Assembly (NCBI RefSeq): GCF_001942465.1
Contig: NZ_MKJY01000444.1
Coordinates: forward strand, 1-64,000
Direction of reading: 5' to 3'
Source of the DNA: Actinomadura sp. CNU-125
Lineage (GTDB): Bacteria > Actinomycetota > Actinomycetes > Streptosporangiales > Streptosporangiaceae
DNA length: 64,000 bases
The position numbers and the translations under genes were made by a program. Shown in pieces: positions 1 through 9,375 of this stretch (within the stretch, counting starts at the first letter, position 1; the number at the start of each line of letters is the position of its first letter). The notes beneath the pieces are model-generated. The model saw only the letters and a program-made list of their open reading frames with translations, searched no databases and was not told where the DNA came from.

Positions 1-132
1 GGCGACGGCCCGTGCAACGCCCAGCGCATGGCGCACCGGCGCGCCGCGCACGAGGACGGCGCGTGGGTGCGCGAGGCCGCGACGGCGTTCGCCGAGAGGT
101 CGGCCGCGCGGGCGCGGGAGGAGGCACGATGA
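1..132 (+). CDS. paaA: PaaA C-terminal fragment (phenylacetyl-CoA epoxidase, catalytic subunit)
   Basis: Frame 1 is open from the first base and encodes 43 residues with the motif GDGPCNAQRMAHRR, the typical C-terminal end of the PaaA diiron subunit of ring-1,2-phenylacetyl-CoA epoxidase. The 5' part lies outside the window. The stop codon TGA overlaps the ATG of paaB (ATGA), as expected for a translationally coupled paa operon. The identity rests on the short motif plus the four paa genes that follow directly. Confidence 0.85.
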   Translation, partial: GDGPCNAQRMAHRRAAHEDGAWVREAATAFAERSAARAREEAR

Positions 133-422
133 GCGCCGACCGGCGGGAATGGCCGCTGTACGAGGTGTTCGTGCGCGGCAAGCGCGGCCTCAACCACGTG
201 CACGTCGGGTCGCTGCACGCGCCCGACGACGCGATGGCCCTGCGGCACGCCCGCGACGTCTACACGCGCCGCAACGAGGGCGTGAGCATCTGGGTCGTGC
301 GCGCCGACGCGATCACCGCGTCCAGCCCGGACGAGAAGGACCCGCTGTTCTCGCCCAGCGGCGACAAGGTCTACCGGCACCCGACGTTCTACGAGATCCC
401 CGAGAACGTCCCGCACATGTGA
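129..422 (+). CDS. paaB: 1,2-phenylacetyl-CoA epoxidase subunit PaaB
   Basis: A 97-residue protein of normal PaaB length. It has the family pattern WPLYEVFVRGKRGLNHVHVG near the start, and DPLFSPSGDKVYRHPTFYEI near the end. PaaB is a small non-catalytic subunit of the PaaABCE oxygenase, which converts phenylacetyl-CoA to its ring 1,2-epoxide in the cytoplasm. ATG 129 is chosen because it overlaps the paaA stop and a longer upstream reading runs back into paaA. About 48 bases separate it from paaC. Confidence 0.95.
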   Translation: MSADRREWPLYEVFVRGKRGLNHVHVGSLHAPDDAMALRHARDVYTRRNEGVSIWVVRADAITASSPDEKDPLFSPSGDKVYRHPTFYEIPENVPHM

Positions 423-470
423 TCGATCCGATCGTCCCCACCGACCCCCACGACCTGAAGGCCTACCACC

Positions 471-1388
471 ATGAGCGACGAACACGGCACCATCTTCGAT
501 GGCCTGATCGGCGGCGACTCCTCGCAGTGGGCGTTCGGCACCGGCTTCGAGGACCCCCTCGCCGGCGTCGACACCACCGTGCCGGACGGCGTCGTCGGCG
601 CCGACCTCGCCGCGTACTGCCTGATGCTCGGCGACGACGCGCTCGTCATGGCGCAGCGTCTGTCGGAGTGGTGCAGCCGCGCCCCCGACCTCGAAGAGGA
701 CATCGCGCTCGCGAACATGGCCCTCGACCTGCTCGGGCAGGCGCGGCTGCTGCTGACACGGGCGGCCGCCGCCGACCCCGGCATCGTCCCCGTCCTCCCA
801 GCGGGCTCTCCGGTGCCTGGCGAGGACGCGCTCGCCTTCTTTCGCGAGGCCGGCGAATTCCGCAATGTCCGCCTCGCCGAGGTCGCCAACGGCGACTTCG
901 CGCACGTCGTCGTCCGCCTGCTGCTGTTCTCCGTGGCGCGGCTCGCGCTGCTGGAACGGCTCCGCGCCAGCACCGACCAAGTGCTGGCGGCCGTGGCCGC
1001 CAAGGGCGTCAAAGAGGTCGCCTACCACCGCGACTGGGCGGGCCGCTGGTTCCTCACCCTCGCGCAGGGCACCGACGAATCACGCCGCCGGCTGCTCACG
1101 GCACTCGACGCGCTCTGGCCGTACCAGAACGAGCTGGTCTCGCTTCACCCCGTCGAGTCGCGTGTCGCCGAGGCGGGCGCCGGTGTCGATCCCCGCTCGC
1201 TGCGCGGCGAAGTGGACGCCGTCCTCGACCAGGTGCTGGCCGTCAGCGGCGTCGACCGGCCGGACCGCGCGCCCCTCGCCGGGATCGGCGGGCGGACGGG
1301 ACGCGACGGCATGCACACCGAGGCGCTCAGCCGGATGCTCGCCGAGATGCAGGCCGTCGCGCGCGCACACCCGGGCGGGCGTTGGTGA
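471..1388 (+). CDS. paaC: 1,2-phenylacetyl-CoA epoxidase subunit PaaC
   Basis: 305 residues. The helical core has LGDDALVMAQRLSEWCSRAP, LEEDIALANMALDLLGQARL and KEVAYHRDWAGRWFLTLAQG, patterns typical of PaaC, the structural partner of PaaA in the epoxidase. PaaC shares the ferritin-like fold but is regarded as non-catalytic. The N-terminal 40 residues are acidic and variable. The stop overlaps the GTG of paaD (GTGA), so the pair is probably translationally coupled. Confidence 0.93.
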   Translation: MSDEHGTIFDGLIGGDSSQWAFGTGFEDPLAGVDTTVPDGVVGADLAAYCLMLGDDALVMAQRLSEWCSRAPDLEEDIALANMALDLLGQARLLLTRAAAADPGIVPVLPAGSPVPGEDALAFFREAGEFRNVRLAEVANGDFAHVVVRLLLFSVARLALLERLRASTDQVLAAVAAKGVKEVAYHRDWAGRWFLTLAQGTDESRRRLLTALDALWPYQNELVSLHPVESRVAEAGAGVDPRSLRGEVDAVLDQVLAVSGVDRPDRAPLAGIGGRTGRDGMHTEALSRMLAEMQAVARAHPGGRW

Positions 1389-1897
1389 GCGTCCGCGAGC
1401 GCGCCCTCGAAGCGGCCGGGCGGGTGCGCGACCCCGAGATGCCGATGCTCACCCTCGCCGACCTCGGCGTGCTGCGCGGCGTCGACGTCGAGCGCGACGC
1501 CGACGGCGGAGAGGCCGTCGTCGCCTCGATCACCCCGACCTACACCGGCTGCCCGGCCCTCGCGACGATGCGCGACGACCTCGTCCACCGGCTGAACGAC
1601 GCGGGCTTCGAGCGCGTGCGCGTCCGGGTCGTCCTGGACCCGCCGTGGTCGAGCGACTGGATCTCCGAGCACGGCCGGGCCGCGCTGCGGGCGGCGGGCC
1701 TGTCGCCGCCCGGCCCGGCGCCGCGCCGCACCGGGCCGGTGGCGCTCACGCTCGGGCGGGTCCGCCGTGCCCCCGCCTGCCCGCGCTGCGGCGCTGCCGC
1801 GACCGGGCTGACCTCGGAGTTCGGCGCCACCGCCTGCAAGGCCCTGTACCGCTGCAACGCCTGCCTCGAGCCGTTCGAGCACGTCAAGGAGATCTGA
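1385..1897 (+). CDS. paaD: PaaD, iron-sulfur cluster assembly factor for the epoxidase
   Basis: 170 residues from GTG 1385, which overlaps the paaC stop. A longer open frame upstream is only an antisense-like shadow of paaB and paaC. The N-terminal MIP18/DUF59-like domain has VRDPEMPMLTLADLG and TYTGCPALATM. The C-terminal zinc-ribbon-like tail has CPRCG and CNAC pairs. PaaD is needed to mature the epoxidase system, most likely the PaaE Fe-S cluster. One base separates its stop from the ATG of paaE. Confidence 0.92.
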   Translation: MSVRERALEAAGRVRDPEMPMLTLADLGVLRGVDVERDADGGEAVVASITPTYTGCPALATMRDDLVHRLNDAGFERVRVRVVLDPPWSSDWISEHGRAALRAAGLSPPGPAPRRTGPVALTLGRVRRAPACPRCGAAATGLTSEFGATACKALYRCNACLEPFEHVKEI

Positions 1898-1898
1898 C

Positions 1899-2990
1899 AT
1901 GACCACCCTCGCGCCCGCGGCCGCACCCGCCCGGTCGGCCGTCTTCCACCCACTCACCGTGGCGGCGGTCGACCAGATCTGCGAGGACGCGGTGGCGATC
2001 ACCTTTACCGTCCCCGATGGCCTGCGCGAGGACTACGCCTTCCGCGCCGGGCAGTCACTCACCCTGCGCCGCATCATCGACGGGCGGGAGGAACGCCGCT
2101 CCTACTCGATCTGCGCGCCCGCCGGCGACGCGCCGCGCATCGGCGTCCGCGAGATCCCCGGCGGGCTGTTCTCCTCCTGGCTCGTGCACGACGTCACGCC
2201 CGGCACGCGCATCGAGGTACAGACGCCCGCCGGCTCCTGGCGCGCCGACCCCGCGGCGGGCGAACGGCACCTGTGCATCGCCGCGGGCTCGGGCATCACC
2301 CCCATGCTCTCGGTCACCTCCACCGTCCTGACCCACCCCGACGCGCAGGTGACACTGCTGTACGGCAACCGCACCAGCCGCACCGTCATGTTCACCGAAG
2401 AACTCGGCGACCTGAAGAACCAGTACGGTCCCCGACTGCAGATCGCCCACCTGCTCTCCCGCGAACCCCGCGACGTCGAACTGTTCTCCGGCCGCCTCGA
2501 CCACGACCGCCTCGCCCGCCTGCTCACCGACCTCGTTCCCGCCGAGGTCTTCGACCACGTCTGGCTCTGCGGGCCGCTGGAGATGGTGCAGGACGCGCGG
2601 CGAGTGCTCACCGGCCTCGATGTCCCCGCCGACCGTGTGCACGTCGAACTGTTCTACGTCGACGCGCCGCCGCCTCAGCCGCGGCGGACCGAGCACGGGG
2701 TCACTGCGGGCGCGACCACCGAACTGACGACGGTGCTCGACGGCTTCCAGACGACCAGCACCGTCGCCCGGGACACCACGATCCTGGACGGAGCCCAGGC
2801 CACCCGCGCCGACCTGCCGTTCGCCTGCAAGGGCGGCGTCTGCGGCACCTGCCGCGCCCGCGTCCGCGACGGCGAAACCGACATGCGCCGCAACTACGCC
2901 CTCGAACCGTCCGAGGTCGACGCCGGCTTCGTCCTCACCTGCCAGACGTTCCCGGTCAGCGAGCAGGTGACCGTCGACTTCGACTCCTGA
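1899..2990 (+). CDS. paaE: 1,2-phenylacetyl-CoA epoxidase reductase PaaE
   Basis: 363 residues. The N-terminal ferredoxin-reductase module (about residues 15-240) has the FAD motif RRSYSICAP, the pyridine-nucleotide region GSGITPMLS, and WLCGPLEMV. The C-terminal plant-type [2Fe-2S] ferredoxin domain has ACKGGVCGTC and a final LTCQ cysteine. PaaE passes electrons from NADPH to the PaaA diiron centre. It is the last of the contiguous paaABCDE genes; 47 bases follow before the thiolase start. Confidence 0.95.
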   Translation: MTTLAPAAAPARSAVFHPLTVAAVDQICEDAVAITFTVPDGLREDYAFRAGQSLTLRRIIDGREERRSYSICAPAGDAPRIGVREIPGGLFSSWLVHDVTPGTRIEVQTPAGSWRADPAAGERHLCIAAGSGITPMLSVTSTVLTHPDAQVTLLYGNRTSRTVMFTEELGDLKNQYGPRLQIAHLLSREPRDVELFSGRLDHDRLARLLTDLVPAEVFDHVWLCGPLEMVQDARRVLTGLDVPADRVHVELFYVDAPPPQPRRTEHGVTAGATTELTTVLDGFQTTSTVARDTTILDGAQATRADLPFACKGGVCGTCRARVRDGETDMRRNYALEPSEVDAGFVLTCQTFPVSEQVTVDFDS

Positions 2991-3037
2991 CTCCGCCCCG
3001 CCCTTTCCCTCCCGCACCTGAGCAAGGAGCATTTCCC

Positions 3038-4215
3038 GTGCCGGAAGCCTTTGTGGTGTCCGCGGTCCGGACACCGATCGGCCGCTACGGCGGCGCGCTC
3101 GCCCATGCACGCCCCGACGACCTGGCCGCCCTCGTCGTGAGTGAGGCCGTCACCCGCTCCGGGATCGAGCCGGACCTGATCGATGAAGTGGTGTTCGGCG
3201 CGGCCAACCAGGCCGGGGAGGACAACCGCAACGTCGCCCGGATGGCGGTGCTGCTGGCGGGTCTGCCGGACACGGTGCCCGGCTTCACCGTCAACCGGCT
3301 GTGCGCGTCCGGCCTCACCGCCGTCGCGGCCGCACGTGCCCTCATCGCCGCGGGCGACGCCGACGTCGTCGTGGCGGGCGGGGTGGAGTCGATGACCCGG
3401 GCGCCATGGGTCACCGAGAAGCCGGCCAAGGCGTTCGCCAAGCCCGGGCCCTCTTTCGACACCTCGATCGGCTGGCGTTTCACCAACCCCCGATTGGACC
3501 CGGCCATGACCGCGTCCATGCCGCAGACGGCCGAGACGGTCGCCGAGCGGTGGGGCCTGACTCGCGAGCAGTTGGACGCGTTCGCGCTGCGTTCCCACGA
3601 GCGCGCCGTCGCGGCGATCAAGGACGGCCGGTTCACCGACGAGATCGTCCCCGTGCCGGCCGGCGGCGGCGCCGTCGACACCGACGAAGGGCCCCGGGCG
3701 GACACGAGCCTGCAGCGGCTGGCCCGGTTGCGCCCGGTCAACGATCCCGAAGGGGTCGTCACCGCCGGGAACTCCAGCTCCCTCAACGACGGCGCCGCAG
3801 CGGTCGTGGTGGTCGCGACCGCTTCCTCGCCCGATCCGGGCTGACGCCGCGGGCCCGGCTGGTCGCGGCCGCCAACGCCGGGGTGCCGCCCGAGGTGATG
3901 GGGATCGGCCCGGTCCCGGCGACCCGCAAGGTTCTGGAACGCACCGGATGGTCCGTCGGCGACCTCGACGCCGTCGAACTCAACGAGGCGTTCGCCTCCC
4001 AGAGCCTGGCGTGCATCGGTGATCTGGACTTGGACCCCGACCGGGTCAACGCCGACGGCGGCGCGATCGCGCTCGGGCACCCGCTGGGGGCGTCCGGCAC
4101 CCGCATCCTGGTCACCCTGCTGGGCCGCCTGGAACGCACGGGCGGCCGCCGCGGGCTGGCGACCATGTGCGTGGGCGTCGGTCAGGGAAGCGCGCTGCTG
4201 GTGGAGCGGCCATGA
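3038..4215 (+). CDS. Acetyl-CoA acyltransferase (3-oxoadipyl-CoA thiolase-like), frame broken once
   Basis: A thiolase of about 392 residues read in two frames. GTG 3038 opens [19 protein letters not shown], with active-site Cys in NRLCASG and the [10 protein letters not shown] motif. The frame ends at 3844 after DGAAAVVVV. The remainder continues one frame back as [13 protein letters not shown], with NEAFA and [16 protein letters not shown] carrying the catalytic His and ending at 4215. One missing base near 3811-3816 restores the join. Beside the paa genes it probably performs the 3-oxoadipyl-CoA or 3-oxo-5,6-dehydrosuberyl-CoA thiolysis (PaaJ role). The exact substrate is inferred. Confidence 0.85.
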
Positions 4216-4957
4216 CGAATCTGATCATCGAGCAGGCCGCCGATCGGGTGGTGTGGCGACTCAACCGCCCGCACAGGCCCGCAACGCGATCGACCAGGAG
4301 ATGGTCGCCGCCCTGCACGACGCCTGCGCCGACGTTGAACAGGACCCGCGGGTCGTCCTGCTGATCGGTGAAGGCCCCGCCTTCGCGGCCGGAGCCGACA
4401 TCGCCCAGCTTCGCGACCGCCGCCGCGACGACGCACTGCGCGGCATCAACTCGGGGATCTTCGACCGGATCCACCGGCTGCCGATGCCGACGGTGGCGCT
4501 CGTCGACGGGTACGCCCTGGGCGGTGGTGCCGAACTGGCCTACGCCTGCGACTTCAGGATCGGCACACCTCGCACCCGGATCGGCAACCCCGAGACCGGC
4601 CTGGGCATCCTCGCGGCGGCCGGCGCGGCCTGGCGGCTGGCCGAACTGGTCGGTGAACCCTTGGCCAAGGAGATCCTGCTCGCCGGCCGAGTGCTCACCG
4701 CCGACGAAGCCCGGGCGGTGCGGCTGCTCAACGACGTTGTCGAACCGGAGGAACTGCCGGCCGCCGGGCATCGGCTCGCCGACCGCATCACCGCCCAGGC
4801 CCCATTGGCGACACGACTGACCAAAGCGGTCTTCCACGCACCCCGCGACGCACACCCGTTCATCGACGACCTCGCCCAGGCGGTCCTGTTCGAAACCGCC
4901 GACAAACACACGCGCATGACCGCGTTCCTGGACCGTAGAAAGGCGAACGGATCATGA
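4212..4957 (+). CDS. Enoyl-CoA hydratase/isomerase (crotonase), frame broken once
   Basis: A crotonase of about 248 residues. ATG 4212 overlaps the thiolase stop and reads [20 protein letters not shown]. The frame is then lost at about 4272-4280, and the protein continues one frame back as [22 protein letters not shown] and [15 protein letters not shown], which are the oxyanion-hole motifs. The join needs one missing base or two extra bases (the CACAG stretch). Its place between thiolase and dehydrogenase suggests a PaaF/PaaG-like step of phenylacetate beta-oxidation. It is probably functional in the organism. Confidence 0.85.
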
Positions 4958-5811
4958 CCCGCGACACAGGCGGGCTGCCGGACAAGGTCGGGGTCATCGG
5001 CGGTGGACGCATGGGAGCCGGGATCGCCCAGACCTTTCTCACCCGCGGTACCGGCGTCGTCATCGTCGACAGCGACCCGCAGCGGGCGGACGCGGCACGC
5101 ACCCGGGTCAGCGACGGCCTGACCAAAGCCCACAGCAAGGACGGGTCCGTCGTTGCGCCCGCCGCCGCTCTGTCCCGGCTGCGCACCTGCGTCGATCCTG
5201 GTGACCTGGCGGGCTGCGGGTTGATCGTCGAGGCGGTCCCCGAGGAGCCGGTGCTCAAGGCCAAGGTGCTCCAGGCCGCTGCCGCGGCCGCGCCGGATGC
5301 GGTCCTGGCCTCCAACACCAGCAGCCTCTCCATCGACGGGCTCGCCGACGGGCTGCCCCGGCCCGAGCACTTCATCGGTCTGCACTTCTTCAACCCCGTC
5401 CCCGTCAGCGGCCTGGTCGAGATCGTCGTCGGCTCACGCACCGCGCCGACCCTGGTGTCGGCGGCGCAGGACTGGGCTCGGGCGCTGGGCAAGGCACCGA
5501 TCACCGTGACCGACTCGCCGGGCTTCGCCAGCAGCAGGCTCGGGGTCTGCCTGGCGCTGGAGGCCATGCGGATGCTGGAGGAAGGCGTCGCGAGCGCCGC
5601 CGACATCGACACCGCGATGACCCTGGGCTACCGGCATCCGATGGGCCCCTTGCGCACCACCGACCTCGTCGGACTCGACGTACGGCTCGCGATCGCCGAA
5701 CACCTGGCCGGCGAACTGGGGCCCCGCTTCCAGCCACCGCGGATCCTGCGCGACCTCGTCGCCAAGGGAAATCTCGGGCGCAAAACCGGACAGGGCTTCT
5801 ACACCTGGTGA
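4954..5811 (+). CDS. 3-hydroxyacyl-CoA dehydrogenase
   Basis: 285 residues, the usual length of a single-unit 3-hydroxybutyryl-CoA dehydrogenase. The N-terminal Rossmann fold has VGVIGGGRMGAGIAQ. The middle has ASNTSSLSI and HFFNPVPVSGLVEIV with the catalytic His, followed by DSPGFASSR and the C-terminal domain with GYRHPMGPL. ATG 4954 overlaps the hydratase stop. It most likely oxidises the 3-hydroxyadipyl-CoA-type intermediate in the phenylacetate pathway and is the last gene of the operon; the next gene is on the opposite strand. Confidence 0.92.
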   Translation: MTRDTGGLPDKVGVIGGGRMGAGIAQTFLTRGTGVVIVDSDPQRADAARTRVSDGLTKAHSKDGSVVAPAAALSRLRTCVDPGDLAGCGLIVEAVPEEPVLKAKVLQAAAAAAPDAVLASNTSSLSIDGLADGLPRPEHFIGLHFFNPVPVSGLVEIVVGSRTAPTLVSAAQDWARALGKAPITVTDSPGFASSRLGVCLALEAMRMLEEGVASAADIDTAMTLGYRHPMGPLRTTDLVGLDVRLAIAEHLAGELGPRFQPPRILRDLVAKGNLGRKTGQGFYTW

Positions 5812-5907
5812 ACCGACCGGACGTACCGGGCGCTGGTGCCCACGATCGGCGCTGTCCGCAGGCGCGTGACCGGCACCGACCCGCGCTCGGACAGGGTGAG
5901 TTCGTCG

Positions 5908-6474
5908 CTACTGCTCAGCCGGCGTTCCGGGCCATTCGGGGCGGAGGATGGAGTGGACGACCGAGTCCCGCCAGGCGTCGTTCACGCGGATGTGGCCGCG
6001 GATGCGGCCTTCTTCGATCATTCCGAGGTTGGTCATGAGTCGGGCCGAGGCGGTGTTGTCGGGGCTGCGAGCGCCCCAGAGCCGGTAGAGGTTCAGTTCC
6101 TCGAATCCGAGGCGGAGGAGGAGCCGGACGGTTTCGGTGCCCAGGCCCCTCCTCCAGTGGCCGGTGGCCAGGGCGAAGCCGAGCTGGCCGCTGGACTGGC
6201 CGGGGTGCTGGGCGTCGATGGCGAGGCGGGCGAAGCCGATCGCCTCGGCCGACTCCCTCGCCACGACGGCGAGGGAGTACTCCGTTCGCGGGTCGGCTGC
6301 CCCGGCTTCGATCACGCCGGTGAGGGTGGCGGCGACCTGTTCACGGTTCCGCGGTTCGAACGACAGGTGCTCGACCACGGTCGGGTCGCCGTACACCTTC
6401 AGAATCGCGTCGACGTCGTCGGGCGTGAACTCGCGCAGCGCCACGGCGCCGCCTGCGATCGATACCGGGTGCAT
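5908..6474 (-). CDS. GNAT family N-acetyltransferase (RimJ/RimL type)
   Basis: 188 residues with the acetyl-CoA binding pattern ATGHWRRGLGTETVRLLL and the RimJ/RimL-type region NLYRLWGARSPDNTASARLM near the C-terminus. It would transfer an acetyl group from acetyl-CoA to an unknown amine (protein N-terminus, drug or metabolite). It converges with the preceding operon and ends about 100 bases from it. Nothing nearby indicates its substrate. Confidence 0.85.
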   Translation of the reverse strand: MHPVSIAGGAVALREFTPDDVDAILKVYGDPTVVEHLSFEPRNREQVAATLTGVIEAGAADPRTEYSLAVVARESAEAIGFARLAIDAQHPGQSSGQLGFALATGHWRRGLGTETVRLLLRLGFEELNLYRLWGARSPDNTASARLMTNLGMIEEGRIRGHIRVNDAWRDSVVHSILRPEWPGTPAEQ

Positions 6475-6522
6475 GGGAGGACGTTAACGGCCGGGCGGGA
6501 GCGCCGGTCCATTACGGCGTGC

Positions 6523-7790
6523 TCAGGTTCCGTTGTCTTCTGCCGGCGTGGCAACGCAAAGTTCCCGGTACGCCTCCTGCAACTCGGCCGCCATGGGAAC
6601 CTGCCGCGCTTCCATGGCCTTGATCACCTCGGCCGCACGCCAGTAGTTCGACGGCAGGAGACGGCCGCTCTCCACCGCCTCCTGCGCCGTGGCCGCCGCC
6701 TCGTCCGGCTGGTCGGCGGCGAGCAGCGCGAGCGCCAAGTCGAGGCGCGCGGACACCGCACGGCGGGGCCGGGCGGGGCCGCTCATCGGTTTCTCCAGTC
6801 GGGCGAGCACGCCGCGCGCGTACGGTTCGGCGGCCGGGTCGCCGATCCACGCGAGGGTCGTCGCGGTGTAGGCGTCGCTCTTGGCCGGGTCGTACCGGTA
6901 GTGGTGCTCGGGCCGGTCCGGCATCGGCAGGGGCGCGACGAGCCGCTCGACGCGGCCGAGCGCCCCCCGCGTCTCGGCTCCGGCACCGAGCCTCGCCCAC
7001 GCCCGTCCCTCCTGCGCGGTCGCCTGGATGAACGCCGACCCAGTGCGCGGCGCGATTTCCTGCGCGCCCTGGGAGAGCATGATCGCTTCGCGGTAGTCCC
7101 CATCGGTGAGCCGCTGCCACGCTTGCGTCTCCAGCGTCCACGCCAGGATCTCGGGATGCTCGGCGTGGCGGGCGAGCTGTGCGGTCGTGCGGAGGCGCGC
7201 GGCGGCGGCCGGACGCTGTCCGAGGTCGATGTCACAGGTCGCGGCGAGCAGGGACAGCCATCCGCCGACGACCACCAGACGGCGCCGCTCACCGAGTGTC
7301 ATGCGTGCGTCCATGAGCCGCGATACGTACCCGAGGTGCTGGCGGACGCGCATCAGCAGTTGGTCCGGCGGCACCTGCGGGTAGGCCGACGCGAGTTCGT
7401 CCACAGTCATCTCGAGCGCGACGAGCGTGTCGTCCCCGACATCGCTTGCGGCGACCCGTCGTGAAAGGTCGAGCGCCTCCAATTCGTCGTCGACCACGCT
7501 GGGAGAGACGACGCACCGAGTACCTCGACGGGCGGTGAGGACGGGGCGAACAGTTCGTCCTCGGTCATGTCGAATGCGCGGGAGTACAGCAGCCGGTAGC
7601 GGGGGCCGGGCTCGGTACCTGCCTCGTGCCCGCGGATCGTGCGCTCCAGGTCAACCAGCTTGGGTAGGCGACGCCGGACGTGCTCGGGCGCGACGTCGCG
7701 CCACCGTTCGGCGAGGTCGGCGACCGTGAGTCCGCGTTCCCTTCGCGCCGCGCGCAGACGTGCGCCGATGGCTTGCTTGTCGGCTGGCAT
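6523..7790 (-). CDS. XRE-type transcriptional regulator with TPR-like C-terminal domain, frame broken once
   Basis: A protein of about 420 residues. From ATG 7790 (PADKQAIGARLRAARRERG) an N-terminal helix-turn-helix runs over roughly the first 75 residues. The frame is lost near 7497-7507 at ASSLP, and a frame shifted by one missing base continues VVDDELEALDLSRRVAAS to 6523. The second part is all-helical with repeated Ala/Leu-rich pairs, like TPR segments of actinomycete XRE regulators. The alternative, two separate genes, is less likely because the second part lacks a good start or ribosome site. Target unknown. Confidence 0.75.
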
Positions 7791-7973
7791 GTCGCGACGC
7801 ACCTCAGGCCGGATGTCCGCGGACACGGTCTCGTGTCCGTGCTCATCCGCGATTATCACGCTGACGTGCCCGGTCCGCCATGGGTTCACTAACAGTGACC
7901 GAACGCACGCTGCCCCGGCCCGCTGCGCGAACAGCGGGAGCTCCGGGGCCTGACCAGGAACGAGGTCCTGGCT

Positions 7974-8299
7974 ATGAGCAACGTAGCCGATCCCCCGCCC
8001 GCGCCGAAGCCCGAACAGGACGGCCCGGATGAGCGGCTCGCCACGTTGATGCACCTGCTCAGGGGGCGTCCGTTCCGCCTCGAACTGGACGGCGACGTCC
8101 TGCTCGTCCGGTTGGCCGGAGCCGAGGCACCGGCTCTGCGGATCACGTGCGCGCCATGGCCACTGCGCAGGATGCATTGTGGTTCCTGGTCGACGGGCAC
8201 GCGTTCGAGGCGGCCGGAGAACTCGACCACATTGAGACGGCGGCGTATCTCATCGGGGGGCGGTTGACGCAGATGGCGCGGGAAGCCCAGCGTGCCTGA
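7974..8299 (+). CDS. Small hypothetical protein, frame broken once
   Basis: About 108 residues in two frames. ATG 7974 starts MSNVADPPPAPKPEQDGPDE and LVRLAGAEAPALRITC. From about 8156 the frame one base back reads MATAQDALWFLVDGHAFEAA and ends with LTQMAREAQRA at 8297-8299. The second part has the look of the short hypothetical proteins common beside XRE regulators in Streptosporangiales. It is divergent from the XRE gene, with a 183-base shared promoter region. Function unknown. Confidence 0.5.
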
Positions 8300-8381
8300 G
8301 CCGTTCATGCACGTCCCGTTCCCTGTTGCTCTTCCCTCCATGAGCCATTGGAGTCCCACCCCCGATCTCGTAGGAACCGCC

Positions 8382-8654
8382 ATGCCCGCAACGACATTGC
8401 CGCAAATTCGGGCCAAAGCCGCCTTGGAGAAGGAATTCCCTGGGTGGCGGGTCATCATCACCGACCGCTCCAACTGGTGGGCCATGCGCGGTCCGCTCCC
8501 GCCCGACCGGATGAACGAGCGGGACACGGTCGAGGCGACCTCGCCCGAAAAGCTTCGCGAGGCGCTGCAGCGCTTGGCGACGTTGGCGGGCGAAGAGCCG
8601 GCGGCGGCCGTACGTCCGGACGTCGACCATCTGTCCTCGGGTGGGAGGTCGTAG
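8382..8654 (+). CDS. Small hypothetical protein
   Basis: 90 residues from ATG 8382, preceded by AGGAA eight bases upstream. The frame is also open to GTG 8292, which would overlap the previous gene, but the extra 30 residues look non-coding. Visible features are EKEFPGWRVIITDRSNWWAM, an aromatic-rich beta-like stretch, and a helical C-terminal region. It resembles short actinomycete proteins of unknown function found beside XRE regulators. Its stop abuts the GTG of the next gene. Confidence 0.6.
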   Translation: MPATTLPQIRAKAALEKEFPGWRVIITDRSNWWAMRGPLPPDRMNERDTVEATSPEKLREALQRLATLAGEEPAAAVRPDVDHLSSGGRS

Positions 8655-9375
8655 GTGATCGAGGTCGAACTCATGCCGCCTGACGTCTGTGGATTCGATC
8701 CGGCGGTACCGAACTGGCCTCGGGTGTGGAATCACTGGCTGGGCGGCCGGGACAGCTACGTAGTGGACCGTCACTACGCGGACGGGGTCGCCCGCTTCAT
8801 GCCCGGCATCCGCCTCCAGGCCCGCGTGCATCGCCACTGGATGTGCCGGGTCGTGCGCTTCATGGCCGCTGAGCAGGAGATCGGTCAGTTCCTGCAGGTG
8901 GGTGTCGGGTTTCCGATGGACGAGGACGACCCGCACCGGCTCGCGCGGCGCATGAGGCAGGACGCGCGGTTCGTCCACGCCGACAGCGACCCGCTGGTCC
9001 TAGCACATGCCCGGGCCTTGGCCGCCGACGGATCGTCCGGTGCGTGCGCGGTCGTGGAGGCGGCCCTCGGCGATGCCGCAACGATCCTGGAGAGCGCCGC
9101 AGCCCACCTCGACCTGCACGTACCGGTCGGCGTCCTGTTGCCCGGCGTCCTGCACCGGCTGCCTGGCGCGGAGGCACGCGAGTTGGTCACGGGCCTCGCG
9201 GACGCGATCGTCCCGGGCAGCTTCCTCGCGATCGCGCACCCCACCGCGATCACCGCCCCCACGGCCATGCGGACGGCCGCGCACTGGTTCGAGGCCGCAG
9301 GCGGCGGCACGTTCGTCGCACTCGAACGACCGGCACGGCCGTCACCAGCGGTGCCGCCGAGGCCGCTGGGCGCGG
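8655..9375 (+). CDS. SAM-dependent methyltransferase-like protein (DUF574), 3' end unclear
   Basis: GTG 8655 follows directly on the previous stop. About 215 residues match the DUF574 (PF04672) methyltransferase family: NWPRVWNHWLGGRDSY at the N-terminus, then FLQVGVGFP as the SAM-binding loop region and ADSDPLVLAHARAL. The usual C-terminal family motif (a FFDG-LELV-like stretch) is not visible. The frame runs on as low-complexity Arg/Pro sequence far into the next gene, so the true end is probably hidden by one or two missing bases near 9310-9400. A fusion to the ATPase that follows is possible. The end coordinate is nominal. Confidence 0.55.

Noticed and set aside
3800..3844. Programmed ribosomal frameshifting in the thiolase
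   Set aside because: No slippery heptamer or downstream structure stands out, and the same kind of break recurs in many unrelated genes, so missing bases explain it better.
5836..7464. Long plus-strand frame over the GNAT and XRE genes
   Set aside because: Shadow of two minus-strand genes with clear motifs.
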